Source of the DNA: Phymatolithon calcareum
Taxonomy: Eukaryota > Rhodophyta > Florideophyceae > Hapalidiales
Direction of reading: 5' to 3'
DNA: 64,000 nucleotides
Assembly (NCBI GenBank): GCA_977006965.1
Contig: OZ345384.1
Coordinates: 744,001-808,000 of the forward strand
Part shown: in pieces, positions 17,354 to 27,426 of the stretch
How positions within the stretch are numbered: position 1 is the stretch's first letter
Layout: each line of letters starts with the position of its first letter
The notes under the pieces: model-generated
Seen by the model: the letters and a program-made list of their open reading frames with translations, nothing else
What the model was told of the DNA's origin: nothing
The model's database searches: none
Translations under genes and position numbers: made by a program

Positions 17354-18570
17354 GGCATGGGCGGGCAGAGCGGTGTGGGGTGACGGCGGTGCAGGTAGGA
17401 TAGATGGATTTTGTGTACACGTGTCATTGGAGGGTTCTGGTGAACATGTTGTTTTTTCTGTCTGTTGTGTTCTATGCTAAGCTAAGCAGATTCCATGTGT
17501 TGCATTCGTTGAAGATGAGAGAGATGGCGGGTTGGGTATATGTGTTTCGGGTATGCAAGTGTGGTGAAGCTGATCGATGTTGCATTTGTAGGCGACCAGC
17601 GGAAAATGACGTTGGACCATGCAAAAATGAAGAAATTGAAACCGATCGAGCGCTGTTCAAGGAACGCTTTGGCATCTCTACAAGGCTCGGCACAATACGG
17701 AGAGTATTGAAAAGGAAGCTGGGAATTATAACGACAGAGGAGAATGCTAGAAGAGGTTTTGATTATTGAAATCCGAAAATGTGCAGAATTGATAACCTGT
17801 GTATTCAATGCAGAGGCCGGAGAATGAGACGGAGTCTCAAATAAAATAATTTTATTATTGTCTTCCTACTAATTGTCAATTGTGTTTGTATAATTCTGCA
17901 GTCATGGTTTTACTACGAGCACCGCAATGCAGCTCAAAGGAGCAACAAACGTTCCTGACGCCTTGTGTATTATCCCCGAATGGAGCACAGCATCACACTC
18001 TGCCCATGGGTTCCCGGGAGGGCCAATTGGAGTACAGTACTGGAATGCAATGAAAACTTTCACCCGGAAATTCCCTATTTCTTATCGAATATTCAAATGT
18101 AGATGATATTCCTGGTAAAACCTTCTCTAATTATCCTGATCATCCGTGGACAAAAAACAGAGCCAGGAGCAGAGTGCGATCTGCGATCACACAGAAAGCT
18201 TCGGGAATGTTTCTTGCTCGTTGAAGCCGCGTTGCAGCGTTTCTGCCATGGCTGCCCACATCTGTCAAGGGCTGTTTTGTTTTGTCGCTGTTTAGAGTGC
18301 ACAAGAAAACTCCTCTCTCTATTTGGTCTGCGAAAACTGGAAAATAGCTGCAGTTGCTCCTCACTTACGTCCTCTTGTCCACTAAATTTCATGCCGGCTT
18401 ATCACGAGCACGACCTTTTGCCTTTCCCCATTTCCACGTTATCTTTCGTTCCTTCCTAGTACCGGCTTCATGGTTTTTGGCGTCAGCATGACTAATAAAA
18501 TCCTGGTCTCCGAGCGCCAATAGCACCAGATTTCTACTACAATTCTAGTTAGCACCGCGGTGTATTTGAA
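17354..18570. other. Intergenic; no firm gene
   Basis: The left part is the Sua5 5' flank. A 121-codon ATG frame at 17404-17769 (+) starts with a hydrophobic stretch (MLFFLSVVFY) and includes several Cys, but has no recognised family and may be chance. The rest is moderately AT-rich with no clear feature up to the LINE E target site. Confidence 0.35.
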
Positions 18571-18585
18571 GCTACACTTAACCAG

Positions 18586-18958
18586 TTACCATCCCGACAC
18601 TCCCGGAAGACCTACACATCTCACATAGACGGGCTGAGGTAATACTCAACCAGCTCATAACTAATTGCTGTCCAATCGTCGCCAGCTTTCACCATGGACA
18701 CAACGAGAATGAGCCACTTCCTCACGACCCAATGTGCAAGAAATGCCCGTATGTTGTGAAGGAAACTGTGGAACATATGATCCTACATTGTTCGGGTCGG
18801 GCTGTTAGTCGACGGAAATTCATCGGCAGAGTTCGGAGCAAAACGGTAGAAGATCTGTGCAGAGAGAAACCCGTAGCGATAATCCAATATTTGAACGAAG
18901 AGAACTTGCTCGAGAGCAAGTTTAGGGGTTAACTTAAAAATTGACGTCATCTGCAATA

Positions 18959-19022
<64 letters not shown>

Positions 19023-19023
19023 A
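18586..19023 (+). mobile_element. LINE family E 3' fragment with (GAAA)n tail
   Basis: It begins PTLPEDLHISHRRAEV and continues through a zinc-finger-like CKKCPYVVKETVEHMILHC segment, homologous to the E copy at 29059-29926. The tail is a microsatellite of about 16 GAAA units (18957-19022). Flanks GCTACACTTAACCAG (18571-18585) and GCTGCACTTCCAG (19024-19036) look like a slightly decayed target duplication. Confidence 0.85.
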
Positions 19024-19036
19024 GCTGCACTTCCAG

Positions 19037-19629
19037 CTTCTTGCCAGTATGATACACTATGACATAATATTACTGCTCTCGGCATTTTCATACGAGTTGC
19101 CTGCCTCACCTTAACTGATGTATCATACAGTACAGTACAGTAGAAAATGCAAGCACCCTACAGCATGCATGGCCGCCTGATGATATCATATCATTATTTT
19201 TCAAAAGAAGTGCACGTGCACTACTTTTAAAAAAGTGCACTTCTGGAATACAGCACGTGTTGCCCATGACAGCCAGAATTTGAAACAAATGAGGACAGCC
19301 AAATACTGCAAAATACAAGCGAAAAATTCGAAGTTTTGAACGTTGATCCTCTTCCCAGCTAACAGCCAATGAGCGGCTCGATGTGCATCGTACCAATCGT
19401 ACGACTCTCCAGCAAATCAAATCCCCACGTGTACAGAATCATAATACTCACTCCCATCTTCTCCTGTCTCGTCTCGCGCCTCACCACGCGCGCACGCAAC
19501 CCTGCCCCACCGCCACATCCAGCGCACAGTCCCCACTGGACGGCCGGAAGGACGAAGAAAGAGCGCGCAAGCAAACCTTTTATCTCATCGCGACCACCGA
19601 GCGGCGCATCGCACGCCAAGGTCGCCGCG
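19037..19629 (+). promoter_or_regulatory. Upstream region of SIN3
   Basis: It contains a hairpin with 10-bp arms (AGAAGTGCAC at 19206-19215 and its complement at 19235-19244). The left arm overlaps the 14-bp palindrome AGTGCACGTGCACT (19209-19222). CCAAT boxes occur at 19365 and in CGTACCAATCGTACG (19388-19402). The frame of SIN3 stays open upstream to an ATG at 19369, but I prefer the ATG at 19630. Confidence 0.4.
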
Positions 19630-22600
19630 ATGGACGCCCGCGGAGCGCCTCCATCAGACCCGGAGCACGACCGCCTTCTCCGCTACGCGCGCGCCGCCCC
19701 GCCGCAGCCAAATACGAGCACAGCGCAAGAGGCGCCCCCGCCTTACATTGCGCATCTCCGCTCCCCTCCACATTCGTTTCCTGTCCTCCCAGGTACCGCC
19801 GCGCTCGACCCTCTCCCTCCTCTAGAGGCCCCTGCATTCCGGGGCGCCCCTGCCCGTTTCACCGGCCTCAATCCGGTTGCATTGCGTCCCATCCAGAACC
19901 ATCCACCGCGTGCTCAGCAACATTTTCCGCGCATCGCATCGCAGGACGCTGCTGACCGACCTCCGCCGCCACCTTTTCCCACTCGTCTCGCCCCTCATCC
20001 GGACCCCGCGGCTGCGGCGCAGCCACCGCAACCCCCACCCCAGCGCTCTCCGCCTGTGTCCGGCACCACGGGCGCGCCCGCGCAATCGCCCGGACAGGGC
20101 GCCTCGTCGCCGCCAAAGTCGACACCCGCCGCCGCTCCCGCACAATCATCGACAAGTTCCGCACCCCCGCTAACGGACCGCGCGCCACGCAGCAGCACGC
20201 CGTCTGCATCTCCGAAGAGCACCGTCCCTACCTCCACTGCCGGCGGGCCAACCCCCCGTTCGCCGCCGACGGTGTCCGGGCCTGCGCTGGCGCCCGTGGC
20301 CACACTGATTCCGCCGCCGTCAACCCAGCCTCCGCCGCTGCCGCCGCGTGCCGCAATACTCGATCATCGAGAGGCTGGTTCCTCGCGTATTTTGCAGTCC
20401 GTGCACACGCTGCAGCGTATGCCCCACGGTGCCCCAATACCTGATGGAATTAGTGGTCATCGGCATCATTCACCGGGCCCGATGTTACATCCATTGCAAC
20501 AACCCGGGTCTCGCACCCCGTCACCGGCAGCCACGATGCGCATGACGTCGGCGCCTATGCATGCGGCGCGTATATCGCCTGTCAATTCGCGCCCAATATC
20601 TCCTATGCAGGCGCGACTTTCGGGACATGAGCAGCAACAGCGGGAATTTCTGGCACACGCGTACGGCCACAAATCACTGGATTCAGGGCCCGGTCGCGGG
20701 GCGAAAGGAAGTAGCGAGGCGCCGATTGATGTTGATGCATTGCCGGCGGACCCTTCCCAGTCAACGGTCATTCGCGGGGGGTTGCCGAAGAGTGAACCTA
20801 TGGCTGCTCAAGGATTAGCTGGCGCGTCTTCGTCGCGTGGAAAGTTGCCTTCGTACTCTACTGCTGGTCAGCATCCGTATCATATTGCTCCGGCGGGTAC
20901 GAAGCAACTCCAGCAGCCGCACAGTCAGGCGCTTGCTGGAGATCAGCGAGCAATATCAGGAATTGGGTCCCATTTGCAGCAGCAGGAACTTCCACAGGGC
21001 TCTGCACCTATTCACGGGTTAAATCAATCCACGGGTCGAAGCGAGTCAAAGGATTTCAGAGAGCCTGACTCTCGCCCCGGGCCGCAGCAAATCTATGGTA
21101 TGCAAGCTCAGCAGCCGATATTGACACCATCGTCTTCATCGCTTCAGCACCAGCCTCTGCAGGCTGGTGAATACGGTGGTCGTCAAGGGAATCAGGCAGG
21201 GATAGGAATGTCGTCCTTTGCACAAAGTAATGCTGCGAAACCGATGACGGTTCAGGACAGGAGCGCAGAGGATGCAAATGCACAGCGTAGCTCTGGTGCT
21301 CCAATTCCGCAAAGCAGTGACGTAGCACGGGAGGGTCCTCCTTCCGATATGCTGCAACAGGCGCGTGCAGACTACGCTCATGGCGGGGACAGACGAGATC
21401 ATCCTGAACATGGTGCTGCACCGACTGTCGTGCCTAGGAGTGTGCAAGATGCTGACACCCTGCATCGCGCAATGCGGGACTCGCAAATGTTGGAAGCTAA
21501 CCAGATGCGAACTGAAAATCAGCCGAGAATCCAAGGCCTTGCAAAACAGGAACCAGCCACAGTTGTACCGCAGCCGGAGCCGATGGCGTTAACGCAAGAC
21601 CAGGCGGGAGCTAGTAGCGACCCTTCAGGTGCACGTCGCGGTCAGTTAAAGGTTGAAGATGCATTGGCGTATTTGGAACAGGTGAAGACGCAATTTGGTG
21701 AAAAGCTTGAAGTTTATAACCTGTTTCTTGACATCATGAAAGCGTTCAAGGCGCAAACCATCGACACTACCGAAGTCATTGTGCGGGTATCACAACTCTT
21801 TTTGGGACACACGTCACTGATTCTTGGCTTCAACCGTTTCTTGCCTCCTGGGTACAAGATTCAGATTGTGGAGGATGAGAAAACTGGCGCATTAAGTACT
21901 GGTTTTGAAGGACCAAAAGGGTACAGTTCTCTTTCATCTCAGCGCAATTTAAACCTCAAGCCTATCCCACAAGAGAAACCATCAAAGAGAAAACTTGCCG
22001 CTGGAGCGTCAAGCCCGAAACGAAAAGAAACAAAATCTAAAAATCTTGATGGCTTTCCATCGGATGTTGTTATGACCCCTGCGGACCCTGAAACAACATT
22101 GGCACAATCCGAAGCGGGACGTGGACCGTCGTCACCAGCGCCCACCGCGGACGTACTATCCGATAAAGCTGCTGGAGTTGTTTCTTCTGCACGGAAGGCC
22201 GGTGCGCCGTCGTCGTCGCTTCCTCCAAAGAGTGCTGCGGCAGTAAATTCCCGACCGAGGACCGGTGGCGCGGCATCCTTACCGATGGGGTCAATTCCAG
22301 GCCCGCAAGCTGCGACTGACGAGGAGCGTATTAAGGGCTTCGAGAAGGCATTGAGCTTTGTGAATTCTGTCAAGACTCGAGTCACAAATCCGCCGGATTT
22401 ATTTGTCCGCTTTATGGAAATATTCTCTGGCTTTCGAAACGAGGAGAAGACTATCCGCGAAATGTATGACTCTATGGCCGAGCTGTTTGTTGATCACAAA
22501 GACTTGCTGCAGGAATTTAAAGAGTTTTTGCCCATGCTCCATAATGGAAATGCTGTGAACGGGAATAAGGGGAGAGCCCATATGTCCTCCGTTGTCTCCC

Positions 22601-25557
22601 GGCATAAACCGGCAGGAAGACGCACTACTTCGACCGCCGGTCCACTAGCGTTTTTGGGTCCTGGCAAGCCAAAGAATGAATTTGCTATCTTTGAGTACAT
22701 CAAGGAAAAGCTTGGGCCACAACACGCACATATTTATACAGACTTTATCAAGTGTGTCATGCTGTTCACTCTCGAACTTTTCTCAAGGGATGAATTACTC
22801 CTGATGACCGCGGACCTTTTCGAGTCTCACCCCTCGCTTAACGATGCGTTTACTCAGTACCTGGAGGCGGCCGCAAATAATGACCTGGATGAAGATGGTG
22901 ATGACTACTCGTCGGTCGAATCTGTTGAGCCTTGCGACTCGGCTACGATGCAGAAGTACCTGGAGAAACCGGTGTCAGAGATAGCAATTGAGTCTACGAC
23001 GCACGGAACCAAGTCGTATCGCGGGTTACCCCGAAACTATCCCAAGCTGGCCTGCTCGGGGAGATCGCCGCTTGAGAAAGTTACGCTCAATAACAGATGG
23101 GTCAGTGTGACGCAGGGCTCGGAGGAGTATTCGGCGAAATTTATGCGCAAAAATTCTTTTGAAGATAACCTGTACCGCTGCGAGGATGATCGATATGAGC
23201 TCGATATGGTTATTGAAACTAATGCCGCCACTATTATGCAGCTTGAACCAATCGCGCTCACGATGACCAAACTACCGTCTGAAGTCAAGCCGATGCACGC
23301 GTTGGTGGAAGGCGCTTTGAACCGGATCCATTACAATGCCATTCAGCGTATTTACGGCGAACAGGGTCAGGAGGTTGTCATGCAGGTTAAGTTGAATCCG
23401 TCTGTTACAATTCCCGTTGTGTTGGCGCGATTGAAGGAGAAGGATTTGCATTGGCGTCGCGCACGGAACGAGATGAACCGCATTTGGCGTGATGTTGGAG
23501 AGAAGAATTACTACAAAGGAGTTGATCATCGGAGTGCGGTTTATAAGGCTTTCGACAAGAAGGAATTGAGTTCGAAGATGCTGCTTCTTGATATTCTGGA
23601 CCCCGCTGCTAGCGAAACGCTTCGCGAGACTGAGATGGCTCGCGCGAGGGGCTTTGCTATTCCGGCTGGAAGTGGTGTAGTTAATGACCGCAGTCGTGCC
23701 GTCCGCGCGGTGACAAATGCGATGCGAAACTCATCTCCGTCGTCTCATCCATTGTTGGAATTTGAGTACAAGGACGATGCCGTGCACCGAAATGCGTTTG
23801 ACCTGATCAGAATGATTATCAACAAGGATAACAGCGATGTGGCCGCGGCAAAATCAATCACACGTTGCTTGAGAAAGCTGATCACCACGTTTTATGGGAT
23901 ATCATTTGATGATGACGACGCGAGCACTAAAGAAGCTCCTGCTGTTATGTATGGCGATGAGGCGGTTTATGCCATGTTCCGGTTGTACGATTATCTCTAC
24001 GAGCGGTTGGCGATGGCGCGTGCTGGTGCTTTTAAGTTGGCAAAGGATCAAGCTGCGAGGAATGAAATGGATACGAAGGGCAGTGCAAGGGTTGCAGGGA
24101 AGACGCACATTCCAGAGCTGGATACTTCTCCGTCCTCTCTTGTGCAGAGTTTCTCGCCAACTGCGTCACAGAAGCACTTTGCAGTCGAAAAGCTTTCTAC
24201 CAAAGGGCAAGATTTGTATGACGAGTTTCTGAAGCTATTCAAAGGGGTGGTGACCGGCAAGGAAGACCCTTTGAAGTTTGAAGATCGTTGTCGTGTCATC
24301 ATTGGGCCCATGTGTTTCGTCGTGTTCACGTTGGACAAGCTTCTCGTGAAGACCGCTCGACAAATTTCTGGGGTATGCGGTGGGGACTCAGTGTCGCGAA
24401 CCTTCTTCGAACTTTACCAGGAGTCACGGTCGCGAACAAGATCAGCACCGAAAAATGCCGGCGGCACGTATTGGGAAGGTATGGAGGCGCTATATTGCAC
24501 GGCCGCGACAGCACATCTGCGCAAAGAGAAGGGCGAGAAGGCGAGTTTATTCCGTATGCAGTATGTGAAGAGGGCCGAGAATTGTGGACTGCTAGTGATT
24601 CACGCGTTCGGGAAGACAACGACAGATGAGGAAGAGAAAGCGCGCGCTGCTGAAACGGCGGAACTTGATGCATTTGTCGGGTTTAGCTCACATACCGACA
24701 TGGCGGCATCCAAGCATAGAAAGGGAAGCTCTGGTTCGCGCGTTGAGAACGGCGCGGACGGTGGTGGTAGTTCAAGGAACGGTGGAAACGATGGTGGTAA
24801 GAATGGCAGTGGAGAACGAAGTGGCGGCGGAAGCTCGAAGAACACGAAAAGGAAGACGGGTGGTCAATCTGGACAGCCCATGCGCAAGCGAGCGCGAACA
24901 TCTGCTGGGACGCGGCCGATACTCATCTCCGAGCATGTTTCTAAGGAGCGTGTGATGGACAAGGACTTTGTTGTTTGCAACGAGCTGCAGATGAAAATTA
25001 ATAGCGCTGGGCAAATGGTGTATGTTGAAGGTGGGTCGGACGTGTTGTGGAACAGGAAGCGGACTTGGCAGCGGCCAGACGCGAAAGCGTATAACGAGAA
25101 GTCATCGAGGTCGTTGAGGGTGCGTAAGCTGCTGGGGATTGATGAGATGGAGAACAAGAAGCAGGTGGAAAAAGAGGGGAAGATGGACGTCGATAGCACG
25201 GAGTCGTCTTCTGGTGATACGAGCGACGATGACGTGGGCGAGGAGGATAAGGCGGCGGACGCGAAAGAAGCTGTTGATGAGGCTGAAAAAGCTGCGGATG
25301 ATGTGGACAGCGGCGATGGCGATGGGGGCGATGGAAAGAAGAAGGCTGATGACGCTGCGACGGCGTCGGACTGCTCGCGTAAGGACACCCCTGAAGTGGC
25401 TCCGGCGGAGAAGCACGATGAGAATGGGAAAGAGGCCAACCTGATGCCTACAACTGCGGATGCGGAGGAAAATGTGGATGCTAAAGACTCTTCTGCTAAC
25501 GATGCTGGGGACGTTGAAATGAAAAACGCCAATGAGGAGCCGGATAACAGCAGTTAG
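19630..25557 (+). CDS. SIN3: SIN3 transcriptional co-repressor scaffold
   Basis: 1975 residues from ATG 19630 (GCCGCGATGG context); the frame is open to 19369, but the extra part is not family-like. SIN3 is the nuclear scaffold that holds Rpd3-type histone deacetylases and docks repressors. Residues 1-660 are Pro/Ala/Ser/Gln-rich and disordered. Paired amphipathic helices: PAH1 about 672-747 (VEDALAYLEQVKTQF, FLPPGYKI), PAH2 about 896-967 (EKALSFVNSVKTR, FKEFLP) and PAH3 about 1017-1078 (FAIFEYIKEKLG). The HDAC-interaction domain follows at about 1131-1320 (RGLPRNYPKLACSGRS, LNNRWVSVTQGSEEY, FEDNLYRCEDDRYELD). A Sin3a C-terminal domain covers about 1520-1840, with Gly-Ser-rich and basic inserts. 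Residues 1840-1975 are strongly acidic. It is longer than yeast Sin3 (about 1536) mainly through the N-terminus. Codon GC is highest at the 5' end. No intron is seen. Confidence 0.95.
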   Translation: MDARGAPPSDPEHDRLLRYARAAPPQPNTSTAQEAPPPYIAHLRSPPHSFPVLPGTAALDPLPPLEAPAFRGAPARFTGLNPVALRPIQNHPPRAQQHFPRIASQDAADRPPPPPFPTRLAPHPDPAAAAQPPQPPPQRSPPVSGTTGAPAQSPGQGASSPPKSTPAAAPAQSSTSSAPPLTDRAPRSSTPSASPKSTVPTSTAGGPTPRSPPTVSGPALAPVATLIPPPSTQPPPLPPRAAILDHREAGSSRILQSVHTLQRMPHGAPIPDGISGHRHHSPGPMLHPLQQPGSRTPSPAATMRMTSAPMHAARISPVNSRPISPMQARLSGHEQQQREFLAHAYGHKSLDSGPGRGAKGSSEAPIDVDALPADPSQSTVIRGGLPKSEPMAAQGLAGASSSRGKLPSYSTAGQHPYHIAPAGTKQLQQPHSQALAGDQRAISGIGSHLQQQELPQGSAPIHGLNQSTGRSESKDFREPDSRPGPQQIYGMQAQQPILTPSSSSLQHQPLQAGEYGGRQGNQAGIGMSSFAQSNAAKPMTVQDRSAEDANAQRSSGAPIPQSSDVAREGPPSDMLQQARADYAHGGDRRDHPEHGAAPTVVPRSVQDADTLHRAMRDSQMLEANQMRTENQPRIQGLAKQEPATVVPQPEPMALTQDQAGASSDPSGARRGQLKVEDALAYLEQVKTQFGEKLEVYNLFLDIMKAFKAQTIDTTEVIVRVSQLFLGHTSLILGFNRFLPPGYKIQIVEDEKTGALSTGFEGPKGYSSLSSQRNLNLKPIPQEKPSKRKLAAGASSPKRKETKSKNLDGFPSDVVMTPADPETTLAQSEAGRGPSSPAPTADVLSDKAAGVVSSARKAGAPSSSLPPKSAAAVNSRPRTGGAASLPMGSIPGPQAATDEERIKGFEKALSFVNSVKTRVTNPPDLFVRFMEIFSGFRNEEKTIREMYDSMAELFVDHKDLLQEFKEFLPMLHNGNAVNGNKGRAHMSSVVSRHKPAGRRTTSTAGPLAFLGPGKPKNEFAIFEYIKEKLGPQHAHIYTDFIKCVMLFTLELFSRDELLLMTADLFESHPSLNDAFTQYLEAAANNDLDEDGDDYSSVESVEPCDSATMQKYLEKPVSEIAIESTTHGTKSYRGLPRNYPKLACSGRSPLEKVTLNNRWVSVTQGSEEYSAKFMRKNSFEDNLYRCEDDRYELDMVIETNAATIMQLEPIALTMTKLPSEVKPMHALVEGALNRIHYNAIQRIYGEQGQEVVMQVKLNPSVTIPVVLARLKEKDLHWRRARNEMNRIWRDVGEKNYYKGVDHRSAVYKAFDKKELSSKMLLLDILDPAASETLRETEMARARGFAIPAGSGVVNDRSRAVRAVTNAMRNSSPSSHPLLEFEYKDDAVHRNAFDLIRMIINKDNSDVAAAKSITRCLRKLITTFYGISFDDDDASTKEAPAVMYGDEAVYAMFRLYDYLYERLAMARAGAFKLAKDQAARNEMDTKGSARVAGKTHIPELDTSPSSLVQSFSPTASQKHFAVEKLSTKGQDLYDEFLKLFKGVVTGKEDPLKFEDRCRVIIGPMCFVVFTLDKLLVKTARQISGVCGGDSVSRTFFELYQESRSRTRSAPKNAGGTYWEGMEALYCTAATAHLRKEKGEKASLFRMQYVKRAENCGLLVIHAFGKTTTDEEEKARAAETAELDAFVGFSSHTDMAASKHRKGSSGSRVENGADGGGSSRNGGNDGGKNGSGERSGGGSSKNTKRKTGGQSGQPMRKRARTSAGTRPILISEHVSKERVMDKDFVVCNELQMKINSAGQMVYVEGGSDVLWNRKRTWQRPDAKAYNEKSSRSLRVRKLLGIDEMENKKQVEKEGKMDVDSTESSSGDTSDDDVGEEDKAADAKEAVDEAEKAADDVDSGDGDGGDGKKKADDAATASDCSRKDTPEVAPAEKHDENGKEANLMPTTADAEENVDAKDSSANDAGDVEMKNANEEPDNSS

Positions 25558-25863
25558 ATATTTTAGGGTTTTGTGCTCCCGCTCCTCACTTTTGTCATAT
25601 TATACGCTACGCACGAGACTTCAGATCAGGCTGACTGACAGATGTAAAAATTAGAATAAATTACTATAGTTGAGCGAGCGAAGCAGCGCCGCTCTCTTGC
25701 ACTGCACTGCATCTGGTTGCTGCCAGCACCCACCCATCCACCGCAATTCTCATTACCATTGATTGTCAACCGCAACCCCTGCCTGCCTGCCTGCCCGCTT
25801 GCTTGCTTGCTTGCCTGTGCAGCAAACTCTCTCTGTCCCGCCTTCCCTCTCCGCGACCATCTG
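25558..25863 (+). promoter_or_regulatory. SIN3 3' flank and aspartate kinase 1 leader
   Basis: 306 bp separate the SIN3 stop from the aspartate kinase ATG, so the terminator and promoter are squeezed together. The leader carries a tetranucleotide microsatellite of CCTG/CTTG units at about 25780-25817. The frame of the kinase is open here but contains no ATG before 25864. Confidence 0.5.
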
Positions 25864-27426
25864 ATGGCCTTTGCACATCCGCCACTCCCGCTGCGACACG
25901 CACGGCGCCCGCTAGTCACAGAGTCCCCGCCATCAGCCCTGTCCCCGACCGGGCTGCAGCGCCACCGCCGCCACCGCGGCGCGCGCATGACAGCCACCCC
26001 CGAGGCCGCGAAAACCGACATCAAACCGGCAACGAAGCTGAAGGCCCCGCCAGCGCTGGATCGCGTCGTGTGCAAGTTCGGCGGCTCCAGTCTGGCCGAC
26101 GCGGACCGTCTCTGCGAGGTGTCCAAGCTGGTGCGTCTGCAGCGCGACCGCACGCGGCGCGCCCCAATCGTCGTACTGTCTGCTATGGGCCCCAGCACGA
26201 ACGAGCTGATCGCGGCCGGCGAGCGCGCGCTGCGCGAGGGTGTGGTCGACATGAGCTCTATCCGAGCGCGTGCGTACGACGCGTGCGAGAAGCTTGGGTT
26301 GAATAAGGAGTTTTTGTGCGACCCGTTGCTGATCAATCTTGACCAATTGCTGCTGGGCGTCAAGTTTATTAAGGAGCTTTCGCCGAGGACTATGGATTAT
26401 CTTGTCAGCTTTGGGGAACGGATTTGTGTACGCATTTTTGCAGCGCATCTGCGCGAGAATGAGGGGATTGAGGCGGTGGCTGTTGATGCTTTTGATGCGG
26501 GCTTCTTGTCGGATTCGGGGTTTACTAATGCTGAACTTGATGAGAGGACTTTTCCGAAGGTTCGGGACTATTTTGAAAGGGTTGTCGGGGAGGATGTTGT
26601 GGCGGTTGTTACCGGCTTTATTGCGAAGGATGGGATGGGGAATATTACGACGCTCGGAAGGGGTGGGAGCGATTTGACGGCGGCGGTTATTGGGGCGGCG
26701 GTTGGAGTGGCGGAGGTGCAGGTTTGGAAGGATGTTAATGGCATTTTGTCAACGGATCCGAGGATTGTTGATGAGGCTATTCCGGTTCCGAGTGTGTCGT
26801 TTGAGGAGGCGGCGGAGATGGCGTTTTTTGGAGCGAAGGTTTTGCATCCTATTGCTATGCAACCGGCAATGCAGTGGAATATTCCGGTGAGGGTGAAGAA
26901 TAGTTATAACCCAGATCATCCGGGTACGGTCATTGTGCGGGAGAGGAGGAAGGGGAAGGAGATGGAGAATCCGGTGACGGCTGTTTCACTTAAGAAGAAT
27001 GTGCAGATTGTTGATGTGGTCAGTACGCGAATGTTGGGAGCTTATGGATTTCTTGCGGAGGTTTTCAAAACTTTTGCGAAACATAAGGTTTCTGTGGATA
27101 CTATTGCTACTTCGGAGGTTTCTATATCGATGACGCTTGATGAAATGAGATGTGATTCTAATACGGAGGATAATTTGAAGGAGGAACTTAATCAAATTGC
27201 AAGGGTCTCCTTCTCGGAGAATGATAAGGCTATTGTCAGCCTTGTGTCCAACTCTGCGCGTGGGGGAGAGGTTGTGGGACGGGCGGTTACGGCGTTGAAT
27301 AAGGCTGGCATTAGGATTTTGATGATTTCGCAGGGCGCGAGTAAGATTAATATCTCGCTCATTATTGATGGAGTGAATGCGAAGAAGGCTGTGCAGGTGG
27401 CACATAAGGAGTTTTTTGGGGTTTGA
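25864..27426 (+). CDS. Aspartate kinase 1, plastid-type monofunctional
   Basis: 520 residues. It phosphorylates aspartate to aspartyl phosphate, the entry to lysine, threonine and methionine synthesis, normally in the plastid. Residues 1-45 are Arg/Pro/Ala-rich and lack acids near the start, as in a transit peptide. Catalytic signatures: CKFGGSSLADADRL (KFGGSS at 71-76), SFGER, then TGFIAKDGMGNITTLGRGGS and FFGAKVLHPIAMQP. The C-terminal part holds two ACT domains (VDVVSTRMLGAYGFLAEVF, VSVDTIATSEVSISMTLD, ARGGEVVGRAV, ILMISQGASKINISLIID), typical of lysine-sensitive monofunctional enzymes. No homoserine dehydrogenase domain follows. The 5' third is GC-rich, the 3' two-thirds GT-rich. It shares the start MAFA, length and motif spacing with the paralogue at 53056-54612. 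Confidence 0.95.
   Translation: MAFAHPPLPLRHARRPLVTESPPSALSPTGLQRHRRHRGARMTATPEAAKTDIKPATKLKAPPALDRVVCKFGGSSLADADRLCEVSKLVRLQRDRTRRAPIVVLSAMGPSTNELIAAGERALREGVVDMSSIRARAYDACEKLGLNKEFLCDPLLINLDQLLLGVKFIKELSPRTMDYLVSFGERICVRIFAAHLRENEGIEAVAVDAFDAGFLSDSGFTNAELDERTFPKVRDYFERVVGEDVVAVVTGFIAKDGMGNITTLGRGGSDLTAAVIGAAVGVAEVQVWKDVNGILSTDPRIVDEAIPVPSVSFEEAAEMAFFGAKVLHPIAMQPAMQWNIPVRVKNSYNPDHPGTVIVRERRKGKEMENPVTAVSLKKNVQIVDVVSTRMLGAYGFLAEVFKTFAKHKVSVDTIATSEVSISMTLDEMRCDSNTEDNLKEELNQIARVSFSENDKAIVSLVSNSARGGEVVGRAVTALNKAGIRILMISQGASKINISLIIDGVNAKKAVQVAHKEFFGV

Noticed and set aside
17404-17769. 121-residue gene upstream of Sua5
   Set aside because: It has an ATG and a hydrophobic start but no recognisable domain, and a frame of this length is expected by chance in this composition; left as unassigned.
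18957-19022. Independent (GAAA)n microsatellite
   Set aside because: Its position at the exact 3' end of LINE E, with a related short tail in the other E copy, shows it is the element's tail.
19369-19629. Upstream extension of SIN3 to an earlier ATG
   Set aside because: The 87 extra codons show no family similarity, and the ATG at 19630 has a better context and starts a typical disordered N-terminus.
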